A stretch of DNA of 64,000 nucleotides from Ryuthela nishihirai. Taxonomy: Eukaryota; Arthropoda; Arachnida; Araneae; Heptathelidae. The position numbers and the translations under genes were made by a program. Shown here in pieces: positions 1-11,328 of the stretch. Below the pieces are notes generated by a model. It was not told the DNA's origin. It worked only from the letters and a program-made list of their open reading frames with translations, and did not search any database. How positions within the stretch are numbered: position 1 is the stretch's first letter; each line of letters opens with the position of its first letter. The DNA is taken from assembly GCA_038380435.1 (NCBI GenBank), contig JAWZYU010000663.1, positions 25,472-89,471 of the forward strand, written 5' to 3'.

Positions 1-654
1 TCAGAAAAAAAAAATGGTGGGGGTTGGTGGTAGGGCATGGTCCTCTTCCACCACCCATCTGGATCCATTCCTCACTCATCGGCGAAATAACAACCTCGTC
101 CTCTATTTCCTCGGTCTATTTCCCATCTTATTATCCAATCACTTTCCACCAAACAAACAAAGCGATAAAAACTCCAACAAGAAGATCTCTTTTTCCAATC
201 ATCACAATCCGTTTTCAAATGTCTCATTTGAATATTCTCACCGCCTTCTCATCACTCGTTCATCCAATCATCCATTTCGAAGCGAAACTCGACCTCAGAT
301 TCACTTGAGCGTTAATTAAGATAAAAACAGCGACTGCAGTTTTCCCCTGCAACTCGAAATGCAAATTCGTGCCGAAGAAATGATCGTGTCCCCGTTATTT
401 TACCGTGACGAGTGACGAGGAAAAGATAGCTACATTTTTAATGTCCACTCTCTCGCTGGTATCATTGTTCGCAGAGTGAACTGGAACCTGTTCTCTGACG
501 TCAAGAATAACAGGACCAGCAACGCCCTCTTCGATTCCAGCCTCGGGGGCTAGACGACCTCAAAACACTATTCCTGCACCAGACTTCGCTTTGCTGGTAA
601 CGGAACAAGAGGAACCACGTGCTTCTAATAACACCGAAATCTTTCGGTTGCCTT
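1..654. other. Unique flank, no gene recognised
   Basis: Short overlapping open frames near the left edge (14-319) show no motif or codon structure I recognise. A palindromic TGACGTCA (CRE-like octamer) lies at 496-503, which may be chance. Nothing else supported. Confidence 0.5.
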
Positions 655-3600
655 CTATGAATGTTTTTGCATTTTCTTATGAATGTTTTGCCATCCTTAT
701 GAATGATTTTACTTTTTCTTACGAAGCTTTTTGCTTTGTCTTATGAATGTTTTCGGTTTCCTTATGAATGGTTTTGCTTTTTCCATGGAAAGATTTTGCT
801 TTCCTTACGAATGTTTTTGCTTTTCTCTAGAATGTTTTTGCTTTTCCCTAGAATGTTTTCGCTTCCATTATTAATGTTTTTGCATTTTCTTATGAATGTT
901 TTGCCATCCTTATGAATGATTTTACTTTTTCTTACGAAGCTTTTTGCTTTGTCTTATGAATGTTTTCGGTTTCCTTATGAATGGTTTTGCTTTTTCCATG
1001 GAAAGATTTTGCTTTCCTTACGAATGTTTTTGCTTTTCTCTAGAATGTTTTTGCTTTTCCCTAGAATGTTTTCGCTTCCATTATTAATGTTTTTGCATTT
1101 TCTTATGAATGTTTTGCCATCCTTATGAATGATTTTACTTTTTCTTACGAAGCTTTTTGCTTTGTCTTATGAATGTTTTCGGTTTCCTTATGAATGGTTT
1201 TGCTTTTTCCATGGAAAGATTTTGCTTTCCTTACGAATGTTTTTGCTTTTCTCTAGAATGTTTTTGCTTTTCCCTAGAATGTTTTCGCTTCCATTATTAA
1301 TGTTTTTGCATTTTCTTATGAATGTTTTGCCATCCTTATGAATGATTTTACTTTTTCTTAGGAAGCTTTTTGCTTTGTCTTATGAATGTTTTCGGTTTCC
1401 TTATGAATGGTTTTGCTTTTTCCATGGAAAGATTTTGCTTTCCTTACGAATGTTTTTGCTTTTCTCTAGAATGTTTTTGCTTTTCCCTAGAATGTTTTCG
1501 CTTCCATTATTAATGTTTTTGCATTTTCTTATGAATGTTTTGCCATCCTTATGAATGATTTTACTTTTTCTTAGGAAGCTTTTTGCTTTGTCTTATGAAT
1601 GTTTTCGGTTTCCTTATGAATGGTTTTGCTTTTCCCTAGAAAGATTTTGCTTTCCTTACGAATGGTTTTGCTTTTCCCTAGAAAGATTTTGCTTTCCTTA
1701 CGAATGTTTTTGCTTTTCCCTAGAAAGATTTTGCTTTCCTTACGAATGGTTTTGCTTTTCCCTAGAAAGATTTTGCTTTCCTTACGAATGGTTTTGCTTT
1801 TCCCTAGAAAGATTTTGCTTTCCTTACGAATGGTTTTGCTTTTCCCTAGAAAGATTTTGCTTTCCTTACGAATGTTTTTGCTTTTTCCATGGAAAGATTT
1901 TGCTTTTCTTATGAATGTTTTTGCTTTTCCCTAGAAAGATTTTGCTTTCCTTACGAATGTTTTTGCTTTTCTCTAGAATGTTTTTGCTTTTCCCTAGAAT
2001 GTTTTCGCTTCCATTATTAATGTTTTTGCATTTTCTTATGAATGTTTTGCCATCCTTATGAATGATTTTACTTTTTCTTAGGAAGCTTTTTGCTTTGTCT
2101 TATGAATGTTTTCGGTTTCCTTATGAATGGTTTTGCTTTTCCCTAGAAAGATTTTGCTTTCCTTACGAATGGTTTTGCTTTTCCCTAGAAAGATTTTGCT
2201 TTCCTTACGAATGGTTTTGCTTTTTCCATGGAAAGATTTTGCTTTTGTTATGAATGTTTTTGCTTTTCCCTAGAATGTTTTCGCTTCCATTATTAATGTT
2301 TTTGCATTTTCTTATGAATGTTTTGCCATCCTTATGAATGATTTTACTTTTTCTTAGGAAGCTTTTTGCTTTGTCTTATGAATGTTTTCGGTTTCCTTAT
2401 GAATGGTTTTGCTTTTCCCTAGAAAGATTTTGCTTTCCTTACGAATGTTTTTGCTTTTCTCTAGAATGTTTTTGCTTTTCCCTAGAATGTTTTCGCTTCC
2501 ATTATTAATGTTTTTGCATTTTCTTATGAATGTTTTGCCATCCTTATGAATGATTTTACTTTTTCTTAGGAAGCTTTTTGCTTTGTCTTATGAATGTTTT
2601 CGGTTTCCTTATGAATGGTTTTGCTTTTTCCATGGAAAGATTTTGCTTTCCTTACGAATGTTTTTGCTTTTCTCTAGAATGTTTTTGCTTTTCCCTAGAA
2701 TGTTTTCGCTTCCATTATTAATGTTTTTGCATTTTCTTATGAATGTTTTGCCATCCTTATGAATGATTTTACTTTTTCTTAGGAAGCTTTTTGCTTTGTC
2801 TTATGAATGTTTTCGGTTTCCTTATGAATGGTTTTGCTTTTCCCTAGAAAGATTTTGCTTTCCTTACGAATGTTTTTGCTTTTCTCTAGAATGTTTTTGC
2901 TTTTCCCTAGAATGTTTTCGCTTCCATTATTAATGTTTTTGCATTTTCTTATGAATGTTTTGCCATCCTTATGAATGATTTTACTTTTTCTTAGGAAGCT
3001 TTTTGCTTTGTCTTATGAATGTTTTCGGTTTCCTTATGAATGGTTTTGCTTTTCCCTAGAAAGATTTTGCTTTCCTTACGAATGTTTTTGCTTTTCTCTA
3101 GAATGTTTTTGCTTTTCCCTAGAATGTTTTCGCTTCCATTATTAATGTTTTTGCATTTTCTTATGAATGTTTTGCCATCCTTATGAATGATTTTACTTTT
3201 TCTTAGGAAGCTTTTTGCTTTGTCTTATGAATGTTTTCGGTTTCCTTATGAATGGTTTTGCTTTTCCCTAGAAAGATTTTGCTTTCCTTACGAATGGTTT
3301 TGCTTTTCCCTAGAAAGATTTTGCTTTCCTTACGAATGGTTTTGCTTTTTCCATGGAAAGATTTTGCTTTTGTTATGAATGTTTTTGCTTTTCCCTAGAA
3401 TGTTTTCGCTTCCATTATTAATGTTTTTGCATTTTCTTATGAATGTTTTGCCATCCTTATGAATGATTTTACTTTTTCTTAGGAAGCTTTTTGCTTTGTC
3501 TTATGAATGTTTTCGGTTTCCTTATGAATGGTTTTGCTTTTCCCTAGAAAGATTTTGCTTTCCTTACGAATGGTTTTGCTTTTTCCATGGAAAGATTTTG

Positions 3601-5335
3601 CTTTTGTTATGAATGTTTTTGCTTTTCCCTAGAATGTTTTCGCTTCCATTATTAATGTTTTTGCATTTTCTTATGAATGTTTTGCCATCCTTATGAATGA
3701 TTTTACTTTTTCTTAGGAAGCTTTTTGCTTTGTCTTATGAATGTTTTCGGTTTCCTTATGAATGGTTTTGCTTTTTCCATGGAAAGATTTTGCTTTCCTT
3801 ACGAATGTTTTTGCTTTTCTCTAGAATGTTTTTGCTTTTCCCTAGAATGTTTTCGCTTCCATTATTAATGTTTTTGCATTTTCTTATGAATGTTTTGCCA
3901 TCCTTATGAATGATTTTACTTTTTCTTAGGAAGCTTTTTGCTTTGTCTTATGAATGTTTTCGGTTTCCTTATGAATGGTTTTGCTTTTCCCTAGAAAGAT
4001 TTTGCTTTCCTTACGAATGTTTTTGCTTTTTCCATGGAAAGATTTTGCTTTTGTTATGAATGTTTTTGCTTTTCCCTAGACAGATTTTGCTTTCCTTACG
4101 AATGTTTTTGCTTTTCTCTAGAATGTTTTTGCTTTCCCCTAGAATGTTTTCGCTTTCCCCTAGAATGTTTTCGCTTCCATTATTAATGTTTTTGCTATTC
4201 GCTAGAAAGATTTTGCTTTCTTTATGAATGTTTTTGCTTTTTCCAAGGAAAGATTTTGCTTTTCTTATGAATGTTTTTGCTTTTCCCTAGACAGATTTTG
4301 CTTTCTTTATGAATGTTTTTGCTTTTCTCTGGAAAGATTTTGCTTTTCTTTGAAAAGATTTTGCTTTTCTTATGAATGATTTTGCTTTTCCTAGAATTTT
4401 TTTTTGCTTTTCCTATGAAGATTTTTCTTTCCTTATGAATGATTTTGCTTTTTTTAGGAAGCTTTTTGCTTGCTTTCGTTATAAATGTTTTCGCTTTTGT
4501 TATGAATGTTTTTGCTTTTGTTATAAATGTTTTCGCTTTTGTTTTGAACGTTTTTGCTTTTCCCTAAAAAATTTTGTTTTCCTTATGAATGTTTTTGCTT
4601 TTTCTAGAATGTTTTTGCTTTTCCCTAGAAAAATTTTGCTTTCTTTATGAATGTTTTTGCTTTTCCCTAGAAAGATTTTGTTTTCCTTATGAATGCTTTT
4701 GCTTTTTCCCTAGAAAGATTTTGCTTTCCCTAGAATTTTTTTGCTTTTCCTATGAAGATTTTTCTTTCCTTATGAATGCTTTTGCCATCCTTATGAATGA
4801 TTTTGCTTTTTTTAGGAAGCTTTTTGCTTGCTTTCGTTATAAATGTTTTCGCTTTTGTTATGAATGTTTTTTGCTTTTGTTATAAATGTTTTCGCTTTTG
4901 TTTTGAACGTTTTTGCTTTTCCCTAAAAAAATTTTGTTTTCCTTATGAATGTTTTTGCTTTTCCTAGAATGGTTTTGCTTTCCCTAGAAAGATTTTGCTT
5001 TCCTTAGAAAGATTTTGCTTTCCTTATGAATGATTTTGCCTTTTCCCTGGAAAGATTTTTGCTTTTCTTATGAAGATTTTCTTTCCTTATGAATGTTTTT
5101 TTTATGAAAACATTCACTAGGAAAGTCAAAACAGTCATGAGGAAAGCAAAAGCATTTATAACAAATGAATGCTTTTGCTTTATCTTAGAAATGTTTTTGT
5201 TTTGTTATGAATGTTTATTCTTTCTTATGAATGTTTTTGCCCTTTCTTACGTATGCTTTGTTTTTTTTGTGAATGTTTTTTGCTTTTATTTTGAATGATT
5301 TTGTTTTTTTTCTTACCAATATTTATGCTTTTTCT
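655..5335. repeat. Satellite array, about 21-bp base unit, 213-bp higher-order unit
   Basis: The array is built of roughly 21-bp monomers of the type TTTTGCTTTTCCCTAGAATG, alternating with variants ending in TTACGAATG, TTATGAATG or CCATGGAAAG. Five consecutive higher-order units begin at 703, 916, 1129, 1342 and 1555, exactly 213 bp apart, with only scattered differences (for example CTTACGAAGC becoming CTTAGGAAGC from the fourth unit). Later units recur near 2062, 2550, 3187, 3697 and 3910 with gains and losses of 42-bp dimers. Divergence rises after about 4100. The 213-bp period gives identical 70-codon open frames separated by stops. These are a by-product of the period and not genes. Confidence 0.93.
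5105..5162 (-). repeat. Inverted segment inside the 21-bp satellite
   Basis: These bases are the reverse complement of the surrounding monomers (GAAAGCAAAAGCATTTATAAC in place of GTTATAAATG...CTTTTGCTTTC). The array returns to its usual polarity at about 5165, leaving a short palindrome around AGCAAAAGCATT / AATGCTTTTGCT. Confidence 0.8.
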
Positions 5336-5937
5336 GATGAATTGTCGCTTGAAAAAAAAAAGCAAAACTTCGAGGACAACATTGAACTAAGGTATATGAG
5401 AATTGTTGTAGCATTAAATGCAGTCAGTCTCATAATTCCTACAGTTTACAAGTTAGTACCCATTATGTCTTGACTACATAAACCATCGAGCAGACTGTTG
5501 ACATTCTGTCGTTTTCAGACAAATATTTTGTTTGCACCAGGGCTTCAAACACCGCTCTTTTTATTCCCAATGTCGACTTTATTTTACTGAAGGGTGACTG
5601 AAAATTAAATAAAGATATCGGCGCCGAGGGGTAGATATTTTTTGTCACAAACTTTCTTCATTTTACCCTTTTACTAACAATTTATTTGCATTCTTGTCTT
5701 CCTAATCTCTTTTTAGCGAAAGTAAGGGGAGAGCAAACTTGAAATTTTCTAAAGCCCAGCTCAAACATAAGAGAAAAATACTCTATTTTTTGGGAAACAA
5801 TTTTGTCTTGCTCTCGATTCTTGTTCTGTATTTTTGTATTTGTTCTGTACGAAAAATTTTGGGATTGTTACGTTCCCTTTCCCGACTTGGAGAAAGAAGA
5901 AGAAATTCTATTTAGATAAACTCCTCAAGAAAGGGGA
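5336..5937. other. AT-rich unique flank
   Basis: Spacer between two satellites. I see no gene, RNA or element I can support here. Confidence 0.5.
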
Positions 5938-7520
5938 AGTTTCCACTGAAGTTGGTGATTACGTTCATACTGAACTTTGCGATTGCATTATGTCATCGAA
6001 GCTTCCACTGAACTTTGCGATTGCATTATGTTCCCACTGAATTTTGGGATTGCATTATGTTCCCACTGAATTTTGGGATTGCATTATGTTCCCACTGACC
6101 TTTGGGATTGCATTAGGTTCCCACTGAACTTTGGGATTGCATTAGGTTCCCACTGAACTTTGGGATTGCATTAGGTTCCCACTGAACTTTGGGATTGCAT
6201 TAGGTTCCCACTGAACTTTGGGATTGCATTAGGTTCCCACTGAACTTTGGGATTGCATTATGTTCCCACTGACCTTTGGGATTGCATTAGGTTCCCACTG
6301 ACCTTTGGGATTGCATTAGGTTCCCACTGAACTTTGGGATTGCATTAGGTTCCCACTGAACTTTGGGACTGCATTAGGTTCCCACTGAACTTTGGGACTG
6401 CATTAGGTTCCCACTGAATTTTGGGACTGCATTAGGTTCCCACTGAACTTTGGGATTGCATTAGGTTCCCACTGAACTTTGGGATTGCATTAGGTTCCCA
6501 CTGAACTTTGGGATTGCATTAGGTTCCCACTGAACTTTGGGACTGCATTAGGTTCCCACTGAACTTTGGGATTGCATTAGGTTCCCACTGAACTTTGGGA
6601 TTGCATTAGGTTCCCACTGAACTTTGGGACTGCATTAGGTTCCCACTGAACTTTGGGACTGCATTAGGTTCCCACTGAACTTTGGGACTGCATTAGGTTC
6701 CCACTGAACTTTGGGATTGCATTAGGTTCCCACTGAACTTTGGGATTGCATTAGGTTCCCACTGAACTTTGGGATTGCATTAGGTTCCCACTGAACTTTG
6801 GGACTGCATTAGGTTCCCACTGAACTTTGGAACTGCATTAGGTTCCCACTGAACTTTGGGATTGCATTAGGTTCCCACTGAACTTTGGGATTGCATTACG
6901 TTTCCACTGAACTTTGGGATTGCATTATGTTCCCACTGAATTTTGGGATTGCATTATGTTCCCACTGACCTTTGGGATTGCATTAGGTTCCCACTGAACT
7001 TTGGGATTGCGTTAGGTTCCCACTGAACTTTGGGATTGCATTACGTTCCCACTGAACTTTGGGATTGCATTACGTTCCCACTGACCTTTGGGATTGCATT
7101 ACGTTCCCACTGAACTTTGGGATTGCATTACGTTTCCACTGAACTTTGGGATTGCATTAGGTTCCCACTGAACTTTGGGATTGCATTACGTTCCCACTGA
7201 ACTATGGGATTGCATTACGTTTTCACTGAACTTTGGGATTGCATTTATGTTCCCACTGATCCTTGGGATTGCATTATGTTCCCACTGAACCTTGGGATTG
7301 TATTATGTTCCCACTAGAGTTTGGGATTCCATTGCATTCCCATTGAAGTTTGGGATTCCATTGCGTTCCCATTGAAGTTTAGGATTCCATTGCGTTCTAA
7401 TTGAAGTTTGGGATTACTTTGCGTTCCCATTGAAGTTTGGGATTCACTTACATTCCATCTGAAGCTTAGGATTACGTTACGTTTCCACTAAAGTTTGGGA
7501 TTACTTTACCTTCCTAGTGA
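5938..7520. repeat. 29-bp tandem satellite
   Basis: The unit is CCCACTGAACTTTGGGATTG + CATTAGGTT, 29 bp, present about 50 times. Variants alternate GGGATTG/GGGACTG, AACTTT/ACCTTT/AATTTT and TAGG/TATG/TACG. The middle (6120-6900) is the most uniform. Both edges decay (before 5985; after about 7315 units become ATTGAAGTTTGGGATTCC). Confidence 0.95.
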
Positions 7521-7747
7521 CAATTAAAAGGGATTACTGAAATTAGTGTCTACTTACATAGCACAAGAAAAAATGAACTTATTTATATTATAGATAAATT
7601 TAAAATAACACTAATAATAATAATAATAATTTATTATTATTATTATACACATATAATCGAAATATTCGAAACACAGTGAATGACACAAAAAAGAAACAAA
7701 AAATTATTGGTTGGCGGTTTGAGTTGATATACGTTTCAGCCTGAGAC
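7521..7747 (-). repeat. Probable LINE 3' end with (ATT)n microsatellite
   Basis: Trinucleotide runs of AAT then ATT at about 7610-7645 lie just 3' (on the minus strand) of the LINE endonuclease fragment. Simple-repeat tails are usual at the 3' ends of several LINE clades, so this is probably its tail. The AAT/ATT change of strand also makes a small inverted repeat. Confidence 0.5.
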
Positions 7748-8111
7748 CTAAGTAATAACTCGGTATCGTCGTAAGATGTATGTAGTTCCAAATAGTGCTT
7801 TTCTTTGCAGTTCTGAGGAAGTTACATCAGAAATCTGCATCTTCTAGAGATCGTTTATAAAATTTTTTGAGATGGTTCCAAGGACTCCGATGACAACGGG
7901 GACAACAGAAGTGTGTTTAGCCCTCAGTCTAGTAACTTCAATTTCTAAATCTCTATATTTAGTCATTTTTTTCTTGTTCTTTATCCTCAATTCGGGCATC
8001 ACCTGGAATTGCAATGTCTACTATCCAAACTTTTCTATTTTCAGTTACAGTTATATCTGGTGTTTTATGCTCGAGATGTCGATCGGTTTGGATTCTAAAG
8101 TCCCACATGAT
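7748..8111 (-). pseudogene. Broken LINE C-terminus: restriction-like endonuclease domain
   Basis: Minus-strand translation gives a C-terminal region like that of non-LTR retrotransposons with a restriction-like endonuclease (R2/R4/NeSL-type). I read LWD-like MWDFRIQTDRHLEHKTPDI, then VWIVDIAIPGDARIEDKEQE, which fits the PD...D catalytic pattern. Next come KYRDLEIEV, VVPVVIGVLGTI, and finally ELQRKALFGTTYILRR, which corresponds to the usual IQKxALLGTAHILRR end. One extra A in the run near 7965 shifts the frame after KEQEK, and an in-frame TAG follows NDL near 7850, so it is dead. No reverse transcriptase part remains: SINE-M sequence starts at 8117 where the upstream part should be. The domain is known to nick target DNA. 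Exact clade is uncertain. Confidence 0.8.
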
Positions 8112-8116
8112 CTCTG

Positions 8117-8505
8117 GGGGCGGGGGTGGCTCAGTCGGTAGCGCGCCAGGCTCGTAATCTGTAGTTCCAAGGTTCGAGTCCCATCTGGGTCAGCGTTGAG
8201 ATTTATCTCCGCAAAATTCCCCGCCCTGCCCACGGTCAGTAGGGGACACCGATGGGCTTGGAAAGGCCACCGTCCGTTGGATGGGACGTTAAGCCGTGGC
8301 CCCGTGTGTGGGAGAGCCATACCCTGTGCACGTTAAAGAACACGCTGGATGGCCTTGACGGGACGCTGCCATCTGTCTCCCAACAGCCGTTCCAGTGGGT
8401 CCCCTCCCCCAACCTTCTCTGAGCCTTCGGGGTCCATGTGACCTGGCCATTTAGTCCATGGTGTGCAAAAAAGTGCCGCTCAGAGGTAAAACAACCCAAC
8501 CCAAC
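8117..8505 (+). mobile_element. SINE-M, full length
   Basis: Complete copy with box A (TGGCTCAGTCGGTAGCGCG), CGT in the anticodon position, box B (GGTTCGAGTCC), core and AACCCAACCCAAC tail. It separates the LINE fragment from a hAT-derived array. No convincing target-site duplication, so the junctions may have been rearranged. Confidence 0.92.
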
Positions 8506-9165
8506 AATGGGAATAATATAAAACATATATATCAGTGGTTCTCAACCTTTTATGCTTCACGTACCTCCTGGAAATGTGTATGTAACTGGCGTACCCCTTG
8601 TATAGATAGATAAAACTATAGCTATAGTATAACAATGGGAATAAAATAAAACATATATATCAGTGGTTCTCAACCTTTTATGCTTCACGTACCCCCTGGA
8701 AATGTGTATGTAACTGGCGTACCCCTTGTGTAGCTAGATAAAACTATAGTTATAGTATAACAATGGGAATAAAATAAAACATATATATCAGTGGTTCTCA
8801 ACCTTTTATGCTTCACGTACCCCCTGGAAATGTGTATGTAACTGGCGTACCCCTTGTATAGATAGATAAAACTATAGTTATAGTATAACAATGGGAATAA
8901 AATAAAACATATATATCAGTGGTTCTCAACCTTTTATGCTTCACGTACCCCCTGGAAATGTGTATGTAACTGGCGTACCCCTTGTATAGATAGATAAAAC
9001 TATAGTTATAGTATAACAATGGGAATAAAATAAAACATATATATCAGTGGTTCTCAACCTTTTATGCTTCACGTACCCCCTGGAAATGTGAATGTAACTG
9101 GCGTACCCCTTGCATAGATAGATAAAACTATAGTTATAGTATAACAATGGGAATAAAATAAAACG
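8506..9165 (+). repeat. 128-bp tandem array, about 5 copies
   Basis: Unit runs from CAGTGGTTCTCAACC through GCTTCACGTACCCCCTGG, TAACTGGCGTACCCCTTG and ATAGATAGATAAAACTATAG to CATATATAT. Copies start at 8533, about 8660, 8788, 8916 and 9044. Differences are few (first unit has CGTACCTCC, last has GTGAATG). Confidence 0.95.
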
Positions 9166-9212
9166 TTATATATATTACACACATCTAGTAACCTTTGAGC
9201 TCTCACGGCGTA

Positions 9213-9330
9213 TCCGTACGTAGGTACACGAAGGTTACCAGATCACTAATTTCTAAAAAAAATCGTTGCCAGATATTTTTTCTGATTTCTGCAATCAACT
9301 ATAGTGTTGGGATATTTTTTTGAGCAACTG
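9213..9330 (-). mobile_element. Partial TA-flanked MITE nested in hAT-like copy 1
   Basis: Bounded by TA at 9211 and 9331. Carries the end GTTGGGATATTTTTTTGAGC and internal CACGAAGGTTACCAGATCAC, the same sequence as the intact copies at 26,401 and 36,964, but one half of the foldback is deleted. Confidence 0.75.
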
Positions 9331-9354
9331 TACCCCAGGTTGAAAACCCCTAAT

Positions 9355-9600
9355 TTAGATTAATCCTTTATTCGTTTTCAATTTAATTTGCATTGCCATT
9401 TGAATGATAGAAAAATACGAAATTTTGAGTGGATTGGTTTATAACGGAACTATAAACGAGTGCAATATTAAACATTAGGTCTCACTAGGGAAATTTGTTG
9501 GTTTTATTTTTTCACAGAACGAGAATTTTTCGCGGATGGATTTAATTTCTAGTTGTCCGACTTCAAGAATGAGCCAGTTTTTTTTTTTTGTTTTTAAATT
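9355..9600. other. AT-rich spacer
   Basis: No gene or element recognised. Confidence 0.4.
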
Positions 9601-9790
9601 TGAAGTCGTTTTTTCACAGATAAATCCGTCACGTGATTGCAGAACTCAGGAAAAATATCTGGAGCGTGTACAGCAACTGTACACGCTCCAGTTACCGTTC
9701 ACAACAAACTGGAGCGTGTGCAGTTACTGCACACGCTCCAGTTTGCTGTGAACGGTAACTGCACACGTTCAATATTTCAGTGAGTGAGCC
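9601..9790. repeat. Double-hairpin repeat element
   Basis: Two adjacent near-perfect hairpins: 9661-9689 (13-bp arms GGAGCGTGTACAG, loop CAA) and 9691-9759 (33-bp arms with one or two mismatches around loop TTA). The sequence recurs at about 24,283 and 40,120. It is preceded by CACGTGATTGCAGAACTCAG, shared with the TA-flanked MITEs, so it is probably an internal variant of that family. Confidence 0.85.
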
Positions 9791-10155
9791 CACACGATCC
9801 AGGTCTTTGTGAGCTCACATGAATCCCCTCTATGACTCTCCATCTATGAAACCATATAGGGGAAAAAATATTTTCCCACAGTGTTTTGTGGATAAAGTTA
9901 AATATATCTTAGCTTAAAAAATGATACAGGTGAAATAATTATTACAGAGAAAAAATTAATTTTTTATAATTTTCTTACTATTTTTCCATTGTTCTGGAAT
10001 TTTAGTGGAGATTTGCAACAAGTTTTTCCAATCGCAACTATGTGTTCCACTATTGATTAGACAAGAATTTACGAAGGTTTTATAAAATTAAATTAAAAAT
10101 TTGGCTAAAGGAACCGAAGATCTTAGAAAATTTTGCGCTATGGGCATCTGCTCGA
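9791..10155. other. AT-rich spacer
   Basis: Nothing recognised apart from the end of the hairpin repeat (GTGAGCCCACACGATCCAGG, near 9783). Confidence 0.4.
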
Positions 10156-10327
10156 CAGCTGTTAGTAGACAGATGGGTGCCACCCATCAAGGCTATTTAG
10201 CGTGTTCTTTAACGTGAAGAGGGTTTGACTTTTTTCTGTACACGGAACCACGACTTAACGTACCATCCGATAGAAGGCGGCCTTTAAAAGTACATCGGTG
10301 TCCCTACTGACCGAGACAGGACGGGGA
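10156..10327 (-). mobile_element. SINE-M, older diverged fragment
   Basis: Antisense core sequence from GACAGATGGGTGCCACCC to TGTCCCTACTGACC. More diverged than the copy that abuts it at 10,328, so it is older. Both its ends are missing. Confidence 0.8.
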
Positions 10328-10718
10328 GTTGGGTTGGGTTGTTTTACCTCTGAGCGGCACTTTTTTGCCCACCATGGGCTAAATGGTCAGGTCACAGGGA
10401 CTCCGAAGGCTCAGAGAAGGTTGGGGGAGGAGACCCACTGGAATAGCTGTTGGGAGACAAATGGAGCCTCCCGTCAAGGCCATCCAGCGTGTTCTTTAAC
10501 GTGCACAGGGTATGGCTCTCTCGCACACGGAACCACGGCTTAACGTCCCATCCGACGGACGGAGGCCTTTCCTAGCCCATCGGTATCCCCTACTGACTGT
10601 GGGCAGGGCGGGGAATTTTGCGGAGATAAATCTCAACGCTGACCCAGCTGGGACTCGAACCTGGGAATTACAGATTACGAGACTGGCGCGCTGCCGACTG
10701 AGCCACCCCCGCCCCCCC
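10328..10718 (-). mobile_element. SINE-M, full length
   Basis: Antisense complete copy, from the GTTGGGTTGGGTTG tail to the tRNA-like head with box B and box A. It is inserted at or beside an older SINE-M remnant. Confidence 0.9.
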
Positions 10719-10734
10719 AAAATATTAGAGAATT

Positions 10735-11132
10735 TCCCTATTATGTCAATAGGAATCTAACTTTCAAAGCTCTATAACTTCTAAAATATGCATTTAATGG
10801 AAGAATATGACTGAAGATAAATTAAAGATCATAATCAAATTTATTTAAATCTCGATTTTCAACCACATTCGTTCAGTCTTTAAATAGTTATGGAACATGG
10901 AATATTTACCAATAAATTATCTTATTACATTAAAAACATTCGTAACTAATATTAAAATAACCATTGCGCTTACTTCTAAAATGTATATTTACGTTGTTGA
11001 ATGGTGTGAACCAATACTTATTAAGTTTAAATTTCTGAGGTAAAGTGTTATGACGCATTATTGTTGTGAAATATTGCAGATTCCATAAGTCTTTAAGTAT
11101 TGAACGAATAGTGTTGAAAATCAAGATTCCAA
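10735..11132. mobile_element. Foldback element, copy 1 (truncated)
   Basis: Left arm TAACTTCTAAAATATGCATT, then TTAAATCTCGATTTTCAACC. The right half returns the inverse (GAACGAATAGTGTTGAAAATC at about 11,100). The terminal part of the right arm is missing where a LINE 3' end begins. Related copies lie at about 32,740, 38,385 and 45,930. It has no coding capacity, so it is presumably a non-autonomous DNA element. Confidence 0.7.
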
Positions 11133-11328
11133 TAAAATTGATTCAATCAATCAATTTTATTTCATCATCATATACAATTTATAACATAGAAAAATATGAG
11201 TGAACCGAAAAGCCACATGGTTTGTCTGGGTCCCTAAAAGAAATCAATACAAAAACCAATAACGACTTACTCACTACAAAGATTACAAAAAATAAGTGTC
11301 ATTTTTCAGATATATGTGCAATACATTT

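Larger units (their letters stand above)
8506..9354 (+). mobile_element. hAT-like composite element, copy 1 (left end missing)
   Basis: The repeated terminus CAGTGGTTCTCAACCTTTTA resembles hAT-superfamily terminal inverted repeats. The opposite end at about 9339-9354 reads GGTTGAAAACCCCTAA, its imperfect inverse. In between lie five units of 128 bp, then TCTAGTAACCTTTGAGCTCTC, and a nested TA-flanked MITE. The same order occurs in opposite orientation at 39,943-42,969. No transposase is visible. The left edge is lost at the SINE junction. Confidence 0.75.

Noticed and set aside
703..1914. Family of identical 70-codon proteins
   Set aside because: 213 bp is a multiple of three, so each satellite unit repeats the same frame. 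Phenylalanine/leucine-rich content only reflects T-rich DNA.
5938..7520. CRISPR-like array
   Set aside because: 29-bp units adjoin directly without unique spacers, and the context is eukaryotic.
8051..8526. Conserved hypothetical proteins of 60-130 residues (CFTSERHFFAHHGLNGQ type)
   Set aside because: These occur in every SINE-M copy in either strand, and are chance open frames in the SINE.
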